Numbered from the stretch's first letter, positions 32,741 through 44,159 are shown. The stretch: 64,000 bases of DNA from Siphonodentalium dalli (GCA_032622095.1 CP136066.1:63952609-64016608); one strand, 5' to 3'. Notes: generated by a model not told the origin, from the letters alone. A program made the numbers and translations.

Positions 32741-33829
32741 AGCGAAATGGAGTGCAGGCATGACAGACAAAGCTTGTCACAATTGAGGGTGATGGGATTG
32801 GGACAATACAGCTGCAATATTGAAAAACGACAAACGACAAACGACAAACACATTGAATGTGTATAAACTTAGATCAGAATATATTATGCAGGCCTAAATG
32901 TATAATTCCCATAAACATGCATGTGCCGACTGGTACTATGGTACATGTCTGCAGTTATCCGGCACCGACCGGTACATGCAACCTGGTCACACACCATGAG
33001 GGACACGTGGCAGTGGGGTATGCGTGACACAACAATTAATAATGTTGGAAATTGTACACCACATATAGGTTGAAATTTTTCTCATTGTTTGATTTTCCAA
33101 CCAGTAATTAATGGGGAATATGTTGTTTTTAGACCAAAATCATCATATTTTTCTACTTTTGATAAAAAAAATTGTTTGAAATGGCTATATCAGTTGGAAA
33201 TCTTCCAAAAATCTTAGGGGGTGTCTGGTTGGATATTTCCAACAGTTGGAAAGTTTCAACCCAACGAGGGGAGAAGTGAACTGGATTTCGCGAACTGGAT
33301 TTAGATCTGGCTTGAGGGGTGCAGTTGGAATGGTAATTTCAAGGTGGACACAGCAAGAAACCGACAAGCGACACGAAGTTAGATGTCAACATTTGAGTAT
33401 AAATTACTACAATTAAACGTTGTTTTGACATATTTTGACATTATGTCGTTCAACAGTCTTGAATAGTTTGCATGATGCATTCTCTAGGATGTTATAATAT
33501 GATGTCACCCGGTACCGGCCGTTGTGGTACCAACATCGGCATGTCGTGATGTTTGCCAGCAGTCGGCCGGCACCGGCCAGTACAGGCAAAATAACGGCAA
33601 ATTCAAATAACTTTGATACTATCAGTATTTCGGCAATAGGGCTGCATATTGTTCTATTTCAAACCTTTTTCGATTGAGATTTGCTGGTGCTGGCACTGCA
33701 TGGTTCCCATTGTTTTGATCAGGTCGGGCTCTGCACGGAGTTCCACAAATTCAGACGATATGTGGCAGCATCTATATATCGCCATATATGCTATTCAATA
33801 ACGCTGGGTTATCTAACTATGATTTAAAG
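32741..33829. other. Intron 1 stretch with family I repeat
   Basis: 33050-33345 shares GTTTGATTTTCCAACCAGTA, CTTAGGGGGTGTCTG and TTGGAAA/TTTCCAA motifs with 39390-39680 and 42030-42205. The remainder shows no exon. Confidence 0.45.
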
Positions 33830-34200
33830 ATACATAATCCGAATTAACGCTCCTAATTTACAATTTATTTGGCTTCGGGGGTTAAAAAAAAAAATATTTG
33901 ATTCGAGTCGAGGAACCCAACAATCAAAGCTCAAAGTTATCAGATATCGATTTTTGAAATCTGTTATTTTTCACCACCTGGAAAATTTGTGGGCCTAGCA
34001 AATATTCGACATACTCTTGTACCAAATTGCGTTGAACAAAATGTTGATATATAACACGTTTTGAAAAAGTTTATACTAGAGTTGACAATGGTTAGCATTA
34101 CGTTTTGTCAATTAATCAATTCTGATAACTAAAGACCCAAATGTTGTTTGGAATCTGATGATAGGGGGACCATCGGATCTGATTGTGTATACCTTTAAAA
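33830..34200. mobile_element. Family D element
   Basis: AAAGATACATAATCCGAATT at the left, GAGTCGAGGAACCCAACAAT, GATATCGATTTTTGAAATCT and a right end reading ATCTGATTGTGTATACCTTT. Opposite orientation to 4461-4907. Confidence 0.7.
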
Positions 34201-34284
34201 TCTAAATAGACACAACTTGCGTCGATAATTACTGTTTGGACTGAACTCTGCCTTGGAGCTTATCATTGGGGTTCACCTGACATC

Positions 34285-34666
34285 AAGCCTGCAAATAACG
34301 GGATAGCATCACTAAATTCACCCTCTGGGGACCTCATTCTGCATGCGTAGGCTGTCAACTGATATGGCAGACCTAGGATCAGATTGAAGTTCCCCAGTTG
34401 AAGTTGGTGATGTTCACCCATTGGGCACCTCAATTATGAATTTTATCTTCTGCAAATTAGGGGATATAGAAACTTCCTAGAAGGGAAATGTAACTAAAAA
34501 CAATGTTAATTTGAGACTACAGATACTTCCCAGAAGATGAGGCATAAGCAGATTGAGGTCTCCAGAGGGTGAATTTGGTGATGCTAGCCCGCTATGCGGG
34601 ATAGCTAGCATCACTAAATTCACCCTCTGGGACCTCATTCTGCAAATGACAGACACGCTATTTGCA
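34285..34666. mobile_element. Family C MITE flanked by 15-bp direct repeats, next to exon 2
   Basis: Left end AAGCCTGCAAATA, right end CTATTTGCA. GGTTCACCTGACATC occurs at 34270-34284 and 34667-34681, so the insertion duplicated its target. A complete hairpin lies at 34548-34643 and a half hairpin at 34299-34343. The acceptor of TMEM196-like exon 2 is only about 20 bp beyond the right repeat. Confidence 0.78.
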
Positions 34667-34701
34667 GGTTCACCTGACATCGATCTTCATTTTCGTTTCA
34701 G

Positions 34702-34758
34702 TTTATAATTGCCGCCATTCTTGGGGTTCTGTGTTCGAGGAAGAAATCAGGATATGTG
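34702..34758 (+). CDS. TMEM196: TMEM196-like protein, exon 2
   Basis: A 57-nt exon (19 codons) between TTTTCGTTTCAG and GTAAGT, encoding FIIAAILGVLCSRKKSGYV, which is most of TM2 plus the short basic intracellular loop. The CSRKKSG motif corresponds to a C-[AS]-[KR]-KKSG motif in TMEM196. Phase 0 on both sides joins WSGGF to FIIAA and SGYV to IMCF. A MITE sits just upstream. Confidence 0.85.
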
Positions 34759-34776
34759 GTAAGTTTTACAGTAATC

Positions 34777-35874
34777 CTTTCTATACTAAATAATAAATGA
34801 TTAGACGTTATCCCTTATGGAGCCCCAGACATTCTATACTAAATACTCACTCATGGTTCACTTAGGACATGTTCACACAACTTATTATCCAGCAAAGAAT
34901 ATGAATCCTTCAACATTTTGTATTATTTTTTCGTCGTTTGGTAGTTTTCTTGAAAACCCCTCCAAATGAATAATAGACCATTCCACCGGGGGGGGGGGTC
35001 TGAATTTTTTTCCGAACACTAGGTTGGGGTGGTGGTTCAGCAGCCCGTCTTACACATTTTTTCCTGGCCCCGTAAATTTTTTCCTAGAGTCATTTTTCTT
35101 CAAAATAATGGGACAAAAGGTTTTAAGAATGCTTCTGTTATGTAATAGGTATGCACTTAACTCTTAGGGGGGTTTTAGTTCACCATCAGTTAATAATGAG
35201 GGATGACACCAATGGGCAAGAAAAAGGTCAGCTTGCTAAATGTTTTCATCAAGGATCTATCAATGCACATTGGCATGGAAAGGCTCAGATTTAAATAGTT
35301 CTATTAAAAATAATTTATTCAACCTGATATAAATGAAAACGTAAGACAATAATAGATTCTTCAAATAGACAAACTCTTCAAATACATATAGACTATTCAA
35401 AAAAACCGTCATAAAATAAAACAAAAAGGTGTTAAAACAATCTTTGACCTTTTTCAACGATATTCGGTATATGGGTCTAGGATCACCTCTAGATGGGAGC
35501 TTTCAAATTTGAACGATTTTCGATAAAAAAAATATAGCAACCGGCAGCCATCTTGGATTTCACTGCACCCTACATAACTTATCCCTCATCCGATCATTAC
35601 CACCGCTCGATGGGTGCCTGCCATTGTTTTCCCGAATTTTGTAAAAAACATGGCTGCCAGTGGCTATCTTGGATTTTACTCTTTGTATGACCAAATCCTT
35701 TAGCACACCTTACAGGTCATAGTTCTCATCAAATCGTCACCAAACTTCATATGGATCTTCGAGGTCACCTCTAGTTGTGAGCCTCCCTTTTCCCCAAAAA
35801 TTTGTTCAAAACTAACATGGCCACCAGCAGCCATCTTCAGTGTTATTAGTTGGGTGAACCCATTTAGTATAGAA
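34777..35874. mobile_element. Family G-bounded region in intron 2
   Basis: CCTTTCTATACTAAATAAT near 34777 and CCCATTTAGTATAGAACATG near 35855-35874 are inverted counterparts. In between, 35460-35840 has two to three diverged copies of a unit containing GGCAGCCATCTTGGATT and GGTCACCTCTAG. The 61-aa minus ORF lies in these repeats. Confidence 0.5.
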
Positions 35875-35879
35875 CATGG

Positions 35880-36065
35880 GTTCATGCGAAATTACACAAA
35901 GGTCTACGGCCATATTTTGTTGAACAAAATGCTGACAAATAATAACAAGTTTTGGGAAATGTTGTTGCAATAAATCTATTCTGATAAATAAAGCGTATTT
36001 TGAATAAATATTGTTGTTGTATCTTGATGTTATGAGGACCGTCTGTTCGGATTGAGTACCTTTAA
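35880..36065. mobile_element. Family D fragment
   Basis: CGGCCATATTTTGTTGAACA, AATAACAAGTTTTGGGAAAT and ATTGAGTACCTTTAA match the right part of 51693-52155. Confidence 0.65.
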
Positions 36066-36079
36066 TTTGATTTATATAA

Positions 36080-36214
36080 TAAAGATACTTTCCAGAGAAG
36101 ATGTGGCCTAAGCAGAATGAGGTCCCCAGAAATTTAAGTGCGGGGTAGCATCACTAAATTCACCCTCTGCAATGGGGACCTCATTCTGCAAATGTCCGGC
36201 ACCATATATTCAAG
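36080..36214. mobile_element. Family C MITE just upstream of exon 3
   Basis: AGCAGAATGAGGTCCCCAGA and CACCCTCTGC...GGGGACCTCATTCTGC form the hairpin. The right flank GTCCGGCACCATATATTC matches the outer end of copies at 5331 and 5748. It ends about 16 bp before the intron 2 acceptor. Confidence 0.7.
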
Positions 36215-36230
36215 TCTGTTCTCGTTTCAG

Positions 36231-36587
36231 ATAATGTGTTTCACTGCCTTCTCAGTAGTAGCGTTCGTGACGGCCGTCGTCAGCATACAGCTCGTGCGGC
36301 TCGGGATGGTTAACCACACAACAGATGGACACACCTTCCAGAAGGAGAACCAATCCGTGCTCACGTACGCAGCCCTCGGCATCGCCGGCTTCGAGTGTTT
36401 GGTGTGTTTGGTATCCACGTTCGTCAGTTGTCGGTTGGCCAAAGTGGCGAAAGCGGATTTGAACAAAGAACGAGTTGGCATGTTCCATGTTAAGGTACTT
36501 GGTCAAAAAGATATTGTGGTCGTTCAAAAACAAGAAAAGAAGGGGAAGAAGGGGAAATATAAGGAAGTTCACACAGCTGATGTATAA
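36231..36587 (+). CDS. TMEM196: TMEM196-like protein, exon 3 (terminal)
   Basis: A 357-nt exon after TCTCGTTTCAG, ending in TAA. It encodes residues 70-187: TM3 (about 71-91), a loop with two N-glycosylation sequons (NHT at 97, NQS at 109), TM4 (about 113-133, GIAGFECLVCLVSTFVS), CRLAKVAKADLNKER, then a lysine-rich tail (KKGKKGKYKEV). TM3, TM4 and CRLA fit TMEM196; the lysine-rich end is unlike the vertebrate tail as I know it. A phase-0 AAG|GTACTT within the exon (after 36494) could serve as an alternative donor. Antisense ORFs are shadows. Confidence 0.83.
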   Translation: MMCFTAFSVVAFVTAVVSIQLVRLGMVNHTTDGHTFQKENQSVLTYAALGIAGFECLVCLVSTFVSCRLAKVAKADLNKERVGMFHVKVLGQKDIVVVQKQEKKGKKGKYKEVHTADV

Positions 36588-36634
36588 CCAGGGACGTAGC
36601 TACAGGGGCGGGGGTCAAATACAACTTCAAACTA

Positions 36635-37386
36635 CAAGGCAGAGTTCAGTCCCCTCGATACGCTGGTCTGAGCACTGCCATTCTGTATACAGAATGTAAG
36701 ACAGTCTTACATTTTTTTATTTAACCCTTTACCCAACAAAACGGCCAAAAACGCCCAAATAAAGCTTATACGGCCTAAAATATCTTCGGTCTGTCTCAAT
36801 AACACCATACAAATATGGCTATCATTGGAACCGGTTCTTTGACCACATTGTGATGGTTACAGTTATGCCCTGTGCCAATGCATTCTCTTATATATGCGAG
36901 TCGACCATAGGTCGCCTCGCATATATAAGAGAATAAATTGGCCTAAAAAAAAAAAAAAATTACATTTTTTACCATTTTTTCTTACATTCTTTAACAATTT
37001 TATAATTTTTTCTTACATTTTTTATAATATTTTTCTACATTCTTTGACAATTTTATCAGTTTTAATATGTGTTAAGCCAATGCATTCTCTTGTATATGCG
37101 AGGCTACCTATGGTCGACTCGCATATATAAGAGAATGCATTGGCACAGGGCCGTTCTGTTGGGTAAAGACTTCTGTCGGTTACAGTTCATTGTACATACA
37201 GTATTCTGAGAAACTGAACTGTTCATATTCATTTGGATATATAGGCCAGATCAGATCAGAATGAATTGCAACCGACAATAGTCTTAAATTAAACAAATAT
37301 GTAGATTTAATTACATTCTGTTCATGTAATGTCAGTGGTCAGACCTGCGTAGCGAGTGGACTGAATTATCCATGCCTTGCAGTTTG
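36635..37386. mobile_element. Family F element interrupted by a family B MITE
   Basis: Left end AAGGCAGAGTTCAGTCCCCT and right end GTGGACTGAATTATCCATGC with CCTTGC are inverted counterparts. Sequence on both sides of 36721-37169 is colinear with the uninterrupted copy at 45822-46100 (AAGACTT...GGTTACA.TTCATT; AACTGT.CATATTCATTTGG). Confidence 0.75.
36721..37169. mobile_element. Family B MITE nested in family F
   Basis: TTAACCCTTTACCCAACAAA at the left. The right end reads TTGGGTAAAG and then host sequence, so the last six bases including TTAA are lost. The spacer between hairpins is expanded with repeats of TTCTTACATT. Confidence 0.85.
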
Positions 37387-37777
37387 TGATAACTCAGGTT
37401 ATCAAAACCTGGTCTAACCCATGAAAGTTGGGGCTTTCAAACACGAGGCTCACGGTATTTTGATGGAATAATCACCTATTTGTATACTTTATTTCTTCAA
37501 ATTTTGAAAACTTTCCCCGACTTGGGAGACCAAAGATTGAATTGTACACGTGGGTCCTCACAAATGAGACCCTTTTGGGTACGTTCATACACTGACAGGT
37601 TTGCAGGCAATTTGGTGCCAGAATAATAACAGCAACATGCATGTCAAATACATATTTATCAAGGCTAACGATATGAGAAGTAAATTTTCGATATTTCCAC
37701 ATGTACGTAACGGTGCTATTAACACATTGTCTTAAAATACCCGTATGATTGGTTCTTGCGAGATAATGCATGTTATT
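37387..37777. other. Gene-free stretch
   Basis: No exon is supported. The 105-aa minus ORF has no recognised motif. Confidence 0.4.
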
Positions 37778-38224
37778 AAAGATGCACAATCCGAATTAAC
37801 GCTCGCAAATTACTATTTCCTTGGCTTCGGGGGTAACAGATATTTGATTCGAGTCCAGGAACCCACCCAACATCAAAGCTCAGAGTGATCAGATACCGAT
37901 TTTTGAAATCTATTATTTTTCACCACCAATAATTGTATGTGGCCCAGTAAAGGTCGACGAGAAGACGTTCTCGGACCAAATTGCGGAGGAAGATGGATAA
38001 CTCTAAAATCAAAAGGCTTTTTTGTGTCAGATATATGACAACCCGGCAAAATTTCGTTGAGAAAAATGTTGACAAATAACAGGTTTTAGGCAATTTTATA
38101 CTATAGTTGAATATGGTTAGTATTATATTTGGACAATTAATCGATTCTGATAACTGAAGCGGCATTTCATGTTGTTGTTGGAATCTGATGATATGGGGAC
38201 CATCGATTCGGATTGAGTACCTTT
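37778..38224. mobile_element. Family D element
   Basis: AAAGATGCACAATCCGAATT to GATTCGGATTGAGTACCTTT, about 447 bp, reverse of 4461-4907 and among the best-preserved copies. Flanked by TT and AA on either side. Confidence 0.8.
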
Positions 38225-38542
38225 AATTTAACACAGTTTTTACTTCGCATGTAGTTAGCCGTGGTAGATATTTTATACATATCATATAAGCATTTTAGTA
38301 TTCGGTATCTGCCACATTGAAACCTTCTATACCGAAATTCCTGCAAAACAATTATGACTGGCAAATATGCGAGTGTATGGGCGTATCCTTATAGCTACGT
38401 CCCTCCCAATTGGTCAGTTGATCTCGCGTAGGATTGATCCTGATGTTAACTCTTTGAACAGTGCATTTTGTTGTGAACAAATGTATGTACATGAAATGAC
38501 AGGGGCTTGTCGTTAAATTATTCATATCGTCATACATGTATA

Positions 38543-38922
38543 TTAACCCTTTACCCAACAGAACGGCCCTGTGCCAATGCATTATCTTATATATGCGAGT
38601 CGACCATATAGGTCGCCTCGCATATATAAGAGAATGCATTGGCTTAACAGATATTAAAAATGATAAAATTGTCAAAGAATGTAGAACAATGTTATAAAAA
38701 TTGTTAAAAAATGTAAGAATTATCTTATATATGCGAGGCGACCTATGGTCGACTCGCATATATAAGAGAATGCATTGGCACAGGGCATAACTGTAACCAT
38801 CACAATGTGGTCAATGAGCCGGTTCCAATGATATCCATATTTGTATGGTGTTATTGAGACAGACCGAAGATATTTTAGGCTGTTGAAGCTTTATTTGGGC
38901 GTTTTGTTGGGTAAAGGGTTAA
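38543..38922. mobile_element. Family B MITE (TTAA-flanked)
   Basis: TTAACCCTTTACCCAACAGA to TTGGGTAAAGGGTTAA, 380 bp, two hairpins. The second has lost its first arm tip. Confidence 0.85.
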
Positions 38923-39330
38923 TGTGATCTTAATCCGTTTTGCCATAATTATACATACGCGCGCATTATACTCTTATTGGATTAATTGTACTTTTATTGA
39001 TAATTCTACTGCTTTCATGACAATGGTTTTGACATGCGAAATCTCATTAATGGAGAGTTATTAATTACTAAAATAAGAAGGGCAAAAATCAATCTAATTT
39101 TCATGTTCTTGTTGGTGATAGTTGTATTACAGACTTAAACTGAAACTCAAAACTGTATAGTTTTTTATTTTTAGGTTTTTCGGTTTCTATTATTTATTTA
39201 AATTAAAATAGTTAAGTTAAAAATTAAAAAATATCACGAATATTTATTAAAATATTTTAACGACATACCCTGCATGTGTGTATAACCACGCGCATGTAAT
39301 GTGATTCAATCGAATGTGACTCTATATCTT
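38923..39330. other. AT-rich, gene-free stretch
   Basis: Very AT-rich, especially 39160-39260. Nothing recognisable. Confidence 0.45.
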
Positions 39331-39339
39331 CCCACGTAC

Positions 39340-39680
39340 ACAGGGACGTGGCGAGAGGGAGGGGGTGCAATCTCACCCATCAACATCGGTCAAAATTTTC
39401 AACAATTGGAAATTTCATGCCTGACACACCATTAGTTGGAAATTTCCATCAGATTTAGATTGGAATTGATACCATTGTTTGATTTTCCAACCAGTAATAA
39501 TTTAGTGGGAAATTTAATGTTTTTAGATCGACAGTGGCATATTGTTTTACTTTTGGTAAACATTTTGGTCGTACATGGCTATCAGTGGCAAATAGAACTC
39601 TGCGAAACTGGGAGTTTGGTCTGTTTCAAGTTGTAGTTGGAAATTTCAAGGTGCCCCCTCCCTAATGGAGATCCTCTAGC
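39340..39680. repeat. Family I dispersed repeat
   Basis: Repeated TTGGAAATTTCC motifs, GTTTGATTTTCCAACCAGTA and a closing TAGCCACGCCC match 33050-33345 and 42030-42205. ORFs through it are not conserved. Confidence 0.5.
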
Positions 39681-39719
39681 CACGCCCCTGTATTTACATA
39701 TATTTGTAATATTTTCTTT

Positions 39720-40262
39720 AGTACCGGACGTGCCACATACGTATGTTGGTGGCACTGTCACACCTGGCCACGTGGTCCTGCTAATGTGCTATAATGCGGT
39801 TGGGCCCTGCTCTATCGCTATGATGCTGTTATCAAAAAGTACCGTTATATTTGTTTAATTTGTCTTTTTCGCGGTGTTCAGATAATCTAAACATATCCAG
39901 GAAAAGCCATTATGGGTATCAAACATTCAAAAACATATTCATTGCGAAATATTTTTAATACTGGTTGTGTTAGTTGTTGAAGATCGACTATTATCAAGAT
40001 GGTTATTCACGTCGATTTAGAAACACAAGCGCAGGCATTATTATATTTTTCAAAAATATATGTTCTTGAATGTTTCATACACACACTGTTTTTTTTCTCA
40101 AATCGCTTGGATTAACCAATCACCGCGACATTACAAACTTTAGAAAAAATAATGGTACTTTTTCGTAACGGCATCAGTTTGCCCTACCCGCATCATATAT
40201 TAACCCAGCAGGACCACCAGCATCATAGCATATTAGCAGGACCACTTGACCAGGGGTGACTG
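39720..40262. mobile_element. Inverted-repeat element (MITE-like)
   Basis: CCACGTGGTCCTGCTAATGT and AAAAAGTACCGTTAT (39770-39850) are matched in reverse complement at 40150-40245 (GGTACTTTTTCGTAACG, ATATTAGCAGGACCACTTG). About 0.5 kb, non-coding. Confidence 0.55.
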
Positions 40263-40766
40263 TATTTAATTGTATGTACTCGTCGCTGTCATTTAGTTTC
40301 TATTTTCAATAAAATTTTCAAAAGCTATATATGGCATGAACTATTTCATCTTATTCGTGGGGATAACCTTCCATGGTCGGATATGACAAAAAAACTACCC
40401 CATGTGTATGTGTCGCAACACGATGTCGCATTGTTGAAAGGGTTAATATGAGGATGTGCATATAGCGGCGGGTATAAATGTAGCGGTTATCGAGATTGCA
40501 ACTATTATCCGCGCATACAAACCCACACAAATACATGTGGTATACGGTCAAAGACGGAAAAGTCGCCAGTGCAGGGTATACCTTCGCCACTTACAGATGT
40601 CTTTAGGGTTCCAGACATCCAGTTACAACAACGTACACAATATAATTTAACAGTTTTTTCAGCGTTCCATTGAAAATAATTTTAAAGACAAATATGGAAT
40701 TATAAACTAGACCTATATATGTGTGTCAAATACTGTCCTTTTGTTATTGAAAAATTAACAAAATAA

Positions 40767-40955
40767 TTAACCCTTCCAAGACTGGAGCTTCCTGAAATTT
40801 TGCGAAAACCCTGTGCCAGTTAATGCATTATCTTATATATGCGAGTCTCCCACACATATGGGAGACTCGCATATATAAGAGAATAATTAGCACGGGGTCT
40901 TTAATGCCCGGTGTGTATGTGTTGCAACACGATGTCGCATTGTTGAAAGGGTTAA
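40767..40955. mobile_element. Short family B2 MITE (TTAA-flanked)
   Basis: TTAACCCTTCCAAGACTGGA to TTGTTGAAAGGGTTAA, 189 bp, one hairpin (TTATCTTATATATGCGAGTC with complement). Identical in layout to 41273-41460. Confidence 0.85.
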
Positions 40956-41272
40956 TATGAGGATGTGCATATAGCGGCGGGCATGAATGTAGCGGTTATC
41001 GAGATTGCAACTATTACCCGCGCATACAAACCCACACAAATACATGTGGTATACGGTCAAAGACGGAAAAGTCGCCACTGCAGGGTATACCTTCGCCACT
41101 TAAAGATGTATTTAGGGTTTCAGACATCCAGTTACAACAACGTACACAATATAATTTAACAGTTTTTTCAGCGTTCCATTGAAAATAATTTTCAAGACAA
41201 ATATGGAATGATAAACTAGACCTATGTGTGCCAAATACTATCCTTTTGTTATTGAAAAATTAACAAAATAAT

Positions 41273-41460
41273 TAACCCTTCCAAGACTGGAGCTTCCTGA
41301 AAATTTGCGAAAACACTGTGCCAGTTAATGCATTCTCTTATATATGCGAGTCTCCCACAAATATGGGAGACTCGCATATATAAGAGAATAATTAGCACAG
41401 GGTCTTTAATGCTCGGTGTGTATGTGTTGCAACACGATGTCGCATTGTTGAAAGGGTTAA
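41273..41460. mobile_element. Short family B2 MITE, duplicated copy
   Basis: The partner of 40767-40955 in the tandem array, 188 bp, with a better preserved ATTCTCTTATATATGCGAG arm. Confidence 0.85.
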
Positions 41461-41707
41461 TATGAGGAAGTGTATATAGCGGCGGGCATGAATGTAGCAG
41501 TTATCGACATTGAAACTGTTCCCCGTGCATGTATACCAATTTATCGGAGGTTTAAATTCTGAAATCCACTCATCACTCTTCAAAAGAGATATAGTTTTAC
41601 CAGGTTTTGATATTTTGCTAGGTGCTCAAAAATTCAAAAGATCGCCTGAGTTGATTTGTGAGTTGCGCAAATTAAAGAGCGCTCTGAATACGCCATATAT
41701 ATAACTT

Positions 41708-41884
41708 AGTCACGGCATATTGGGTCCATCCAGGCCCGTTCCGTTTTTAGTGCTACAGGTCAAAGTACTGGAGTAGCGTTCCATATATGGTATTCATGAA
41801 TATTCAAAAGCTCCACACCTGGAATGCTACTACAGAATTGTAGCACTAAAAAACGGAACGGGGCTGGATGGATGCAATATGGCC
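41708..41884. mobile_element. Hairpin MITE (CCGTTCCGTTTTTAGTGCTAC)
   Basis: GGCCCGTTCCGTTTTTAGTG and GTAGCACTAAAAAACGGAAC pair across a centre containing ATGAATATTCAAAAGCTCCA. A related element lies at 47990-48145. Confidence 0.75.
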
Positions 41885-42029
41885 TCGACTCAGTGACAAG
41901 GCTTATTGCGACCGGTTATATACGTACTCTGATTCTTTTCAATTTTATTGTTGACGCATGTATGTTAAGCATGGCTTAAGACCAACAGTAGCATTAAAAA
42001 CAAATATTTAGTCAACATTTTGGTCTGAA

Positions 42030-42205
42030 ACTGCTATCAGTTGGAAATTGTCCATGCAACCTTAGGGGGTGTCTGTTTGGAAATTTCCAACCCACAATAA
42101 ATATATATATAGGGTTGCGAATATTTTTTTTTTGGATTTAGATCTGGATTAGGGGGTGCAGTTTGAAATGTCACCCCATGGAGACAAACTAGCCACGTCC
42201 CTGCA
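42030..42205. repeat. Family I fragment
   Basis: CTTAGGGGGTGTCTGTTTGG, TTGGAAATTTCCAACC-like motifs and TAGCCACGTCCCTG as in 39340-39680. Confidence 0.5.
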
Positions 42206-42401
42206 TGTAGATTACATAATCATCAGATCCTCGGTCAAAGTAACAAACGAGAAGTTTCTGTGTCCCTGGAGCCACCTCTCAGCCTGTTAGCGGTCGGTAA
42301 ATCGACATTTCTTTGAGACAGTGGGGCTGAAATCGATGTCACAGAACAACGTGCTGCATCCTTTGACATTTCCAAGTAATTTCTTGCAGTTGTTCTCCAA
42401 G

Positions 42402-42846
42402 CAAGCTTGCAAATTGTGTGTCTGTCATTTGCAGAATGAGGTTCCCAGAGGATGAATTTAGTGATGCTATCCCGCACAGTGGGCTAGCATCACCAAAACC
42501 ACTCTCTAGCGACCTCATTCTGCTTAGGCTTTATCTTCTGGGAAGTATCTATAGTCTCAAATTAACAATGTTTTAGTAACTTTTTCCTTCTGTTCAGTTT
42601 CTACAAGTATATCCCCTCAATTGCAGAAGATAAAATACACAATCGAGGTAACTAATGGGTGAACATTGCCAACTTCAACTGGGGAACTTCAATATGATCC
42701 TAGGTTTCCTCACAACAGTTGATGCCTAAGCAGAATGGGGTCCAAATAGGGTGAATATGGTGATGCTTGCACATTTTGTGGGATCACTAAATTCACCCTC
42801 TGGGGACATCATTCAGCGAATGACAGACACACTATTTGCAGGCTTG
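42402..42846. mobile_element. Family C MITE, full length with 8-bp target duplication
   Basis: Begins CAAGCTTGCAAAT and ends ATTTGCAGGCTTG (13-bp inverted ends, one mismatch). TCTCCAAG flanks both sides (42394-42401, 42847-42854). Two hairpins of the GAGGTYCCCAGAG type lie at its two sides with the GAACTTCAATATGATCC segment between. This copy best defines the family. Confidence 0.8.
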
Positions 42847-42917
42847 TCTCCAAGTAATTGATCGATAATCGAAAAGACTTCCTGCATGCTAAATGAGATA
42901 TCGTTTCAACCTTCTGA

Positions 42918-43745
42918 CGTATATGAGATGCGGAATCAATTTCACAGTTAAAATGTCATTGAACACGTGGCAAAAAGATTACTAACAAATAGCTACATTC
43001 ACACAGCCGACATTGTGGCTGAGGATGAGGGGTGGGGGTAATTATCTATAGAAAACAATTGGAAGAGTACATGCAGGGTTTGTCGTTGTGGTAATTTAAG
43101 GCTACCTATTTATATGGTAGGGCCTCCAGGTTTGGCTGTGGAATCAATTTCACAGTTGCAACATCGATTAACACGCGAAAAACAAATTACGGGCCTCGCA
43201 GACGACAGTGTTACATGCCAAAGGCAAGGTGGGGAATCACGTGGTTTCGAGGTTAATGAGTACCACGAATTCAAAATGGCCGAAGCGAACGCAAACGCAC
43301 ACATATACATAATATATGAGGAACTGCACAAAACATAGCATGGTGACTGTTACGAGCATATGCTAGTTTATTTTTAAAAAGTTGTTACTGTGTTTGTTCC
43401 GAAATACTCGGTAGTTTTCTAGAACATTCTGACCAAAGTTGCCAGTCGGAGGTTCGTAGAATAACCAAGTACATACATCTAGGAGAAACCTTCGACTGAC
43501 AACTTTGGTCAGAATGTTAGAGCAAACTGTCAGTTGGACACAAATGAGGCATCCGCTTGTTTGCAAAAAATAATACAATGTATATCATATGCTCGTAGCT
43601 ATCAAAATAAAATGTAATATGCCATATCCTAGTTTATTACCCTTTCCCACGTTTCTAGTCGCGTTTGCGATCGCCTCGGCCATTTTGAATGCGTGAAACT
43701 CATCAACTCGAAATCACGTGATTCCCCACCGTGGGCATTAGCGAC
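42918..43745. repeat. Nested inverted repeats
   Basis: GGAATCAATTTCACAGTT occurs at 42930 and 43140. GGGGAATCACGTGGTTTCGA (about 43232) and CATATGCTCGTAGCT-type text pair in reverse with 43585-43730 (GAAATCACGTGATTCCCCAC). An inner pair AACATTCTGACCAAAGTTG also exists. Looks like a large palindromic element with a duplicated edge; the 74-aa plus ORF is part of one arm. Confidence 0.55.
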
Positions 43746-44159
43746 ATCGTCTTGGGTAAGGGTACATACCATGACTATGGACTCAATAGTTTCCTTCTCA
43801 AGGTCTGAGTCCTATGGACTCCTATAGCAACACGACCAGGTCGAACACCGTAACAGACGTGTCAGCTATATATCATAGACAAAACTATATCTTGAATTCA
43901 GTCATTGTCTCAAGTAACAATTATTTTCTGTTTTGAGTGTTTTATTGTCCAAAAACGTATTTTAAGAGATGACTAGTATACCATATCGTTTGGATAAGTA
44001 AATTTTCGTCACAATTTTTTGAAAAATGAGGCACCACAAATCAGAAGAACACATTATGATGCAAAAGCGATCTGAACAGATGTCAAGATGGCTGCCAGAA
44101 TGGCGTTCATTCGCGTCAGAATATAGACTGTTAGTTTAAACATATTTTATTAGCCAAAA

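Larger units (their letters stand above)
40385..41514. repeat. Tandem triplication of a unit of about 505 bp
   Basis: The unit GTTGCAACACGATGTCGCAT...ATATAGCGGCGGGTATAAAT...CAAAGACGGAAAAGTCGCCA...CGTTCCATTGAAAATAAT recurs starting near 40400, 40920 and 41425. The third copy diverges after about 41514. Each junction carries a TTAA-flanked B2 MITE, so the duplication included it. ORFs of 64 aa repeat with the unit but have no recognisable motif. Confidence 0.85.

Noticed and set aside
32402-32840. Serine/leucine-repeat ORFs of 122 and 142 aa
   Set aside because: They are direct translations of a (GA)n microsatellite.
43114-43338. 74-aa plus ORF considered as an exon
   Set aside because: Its sequence is one arm of an inverted repeat matched at 43585-43730 and its left part duplicates 42930; no splice sites fit.
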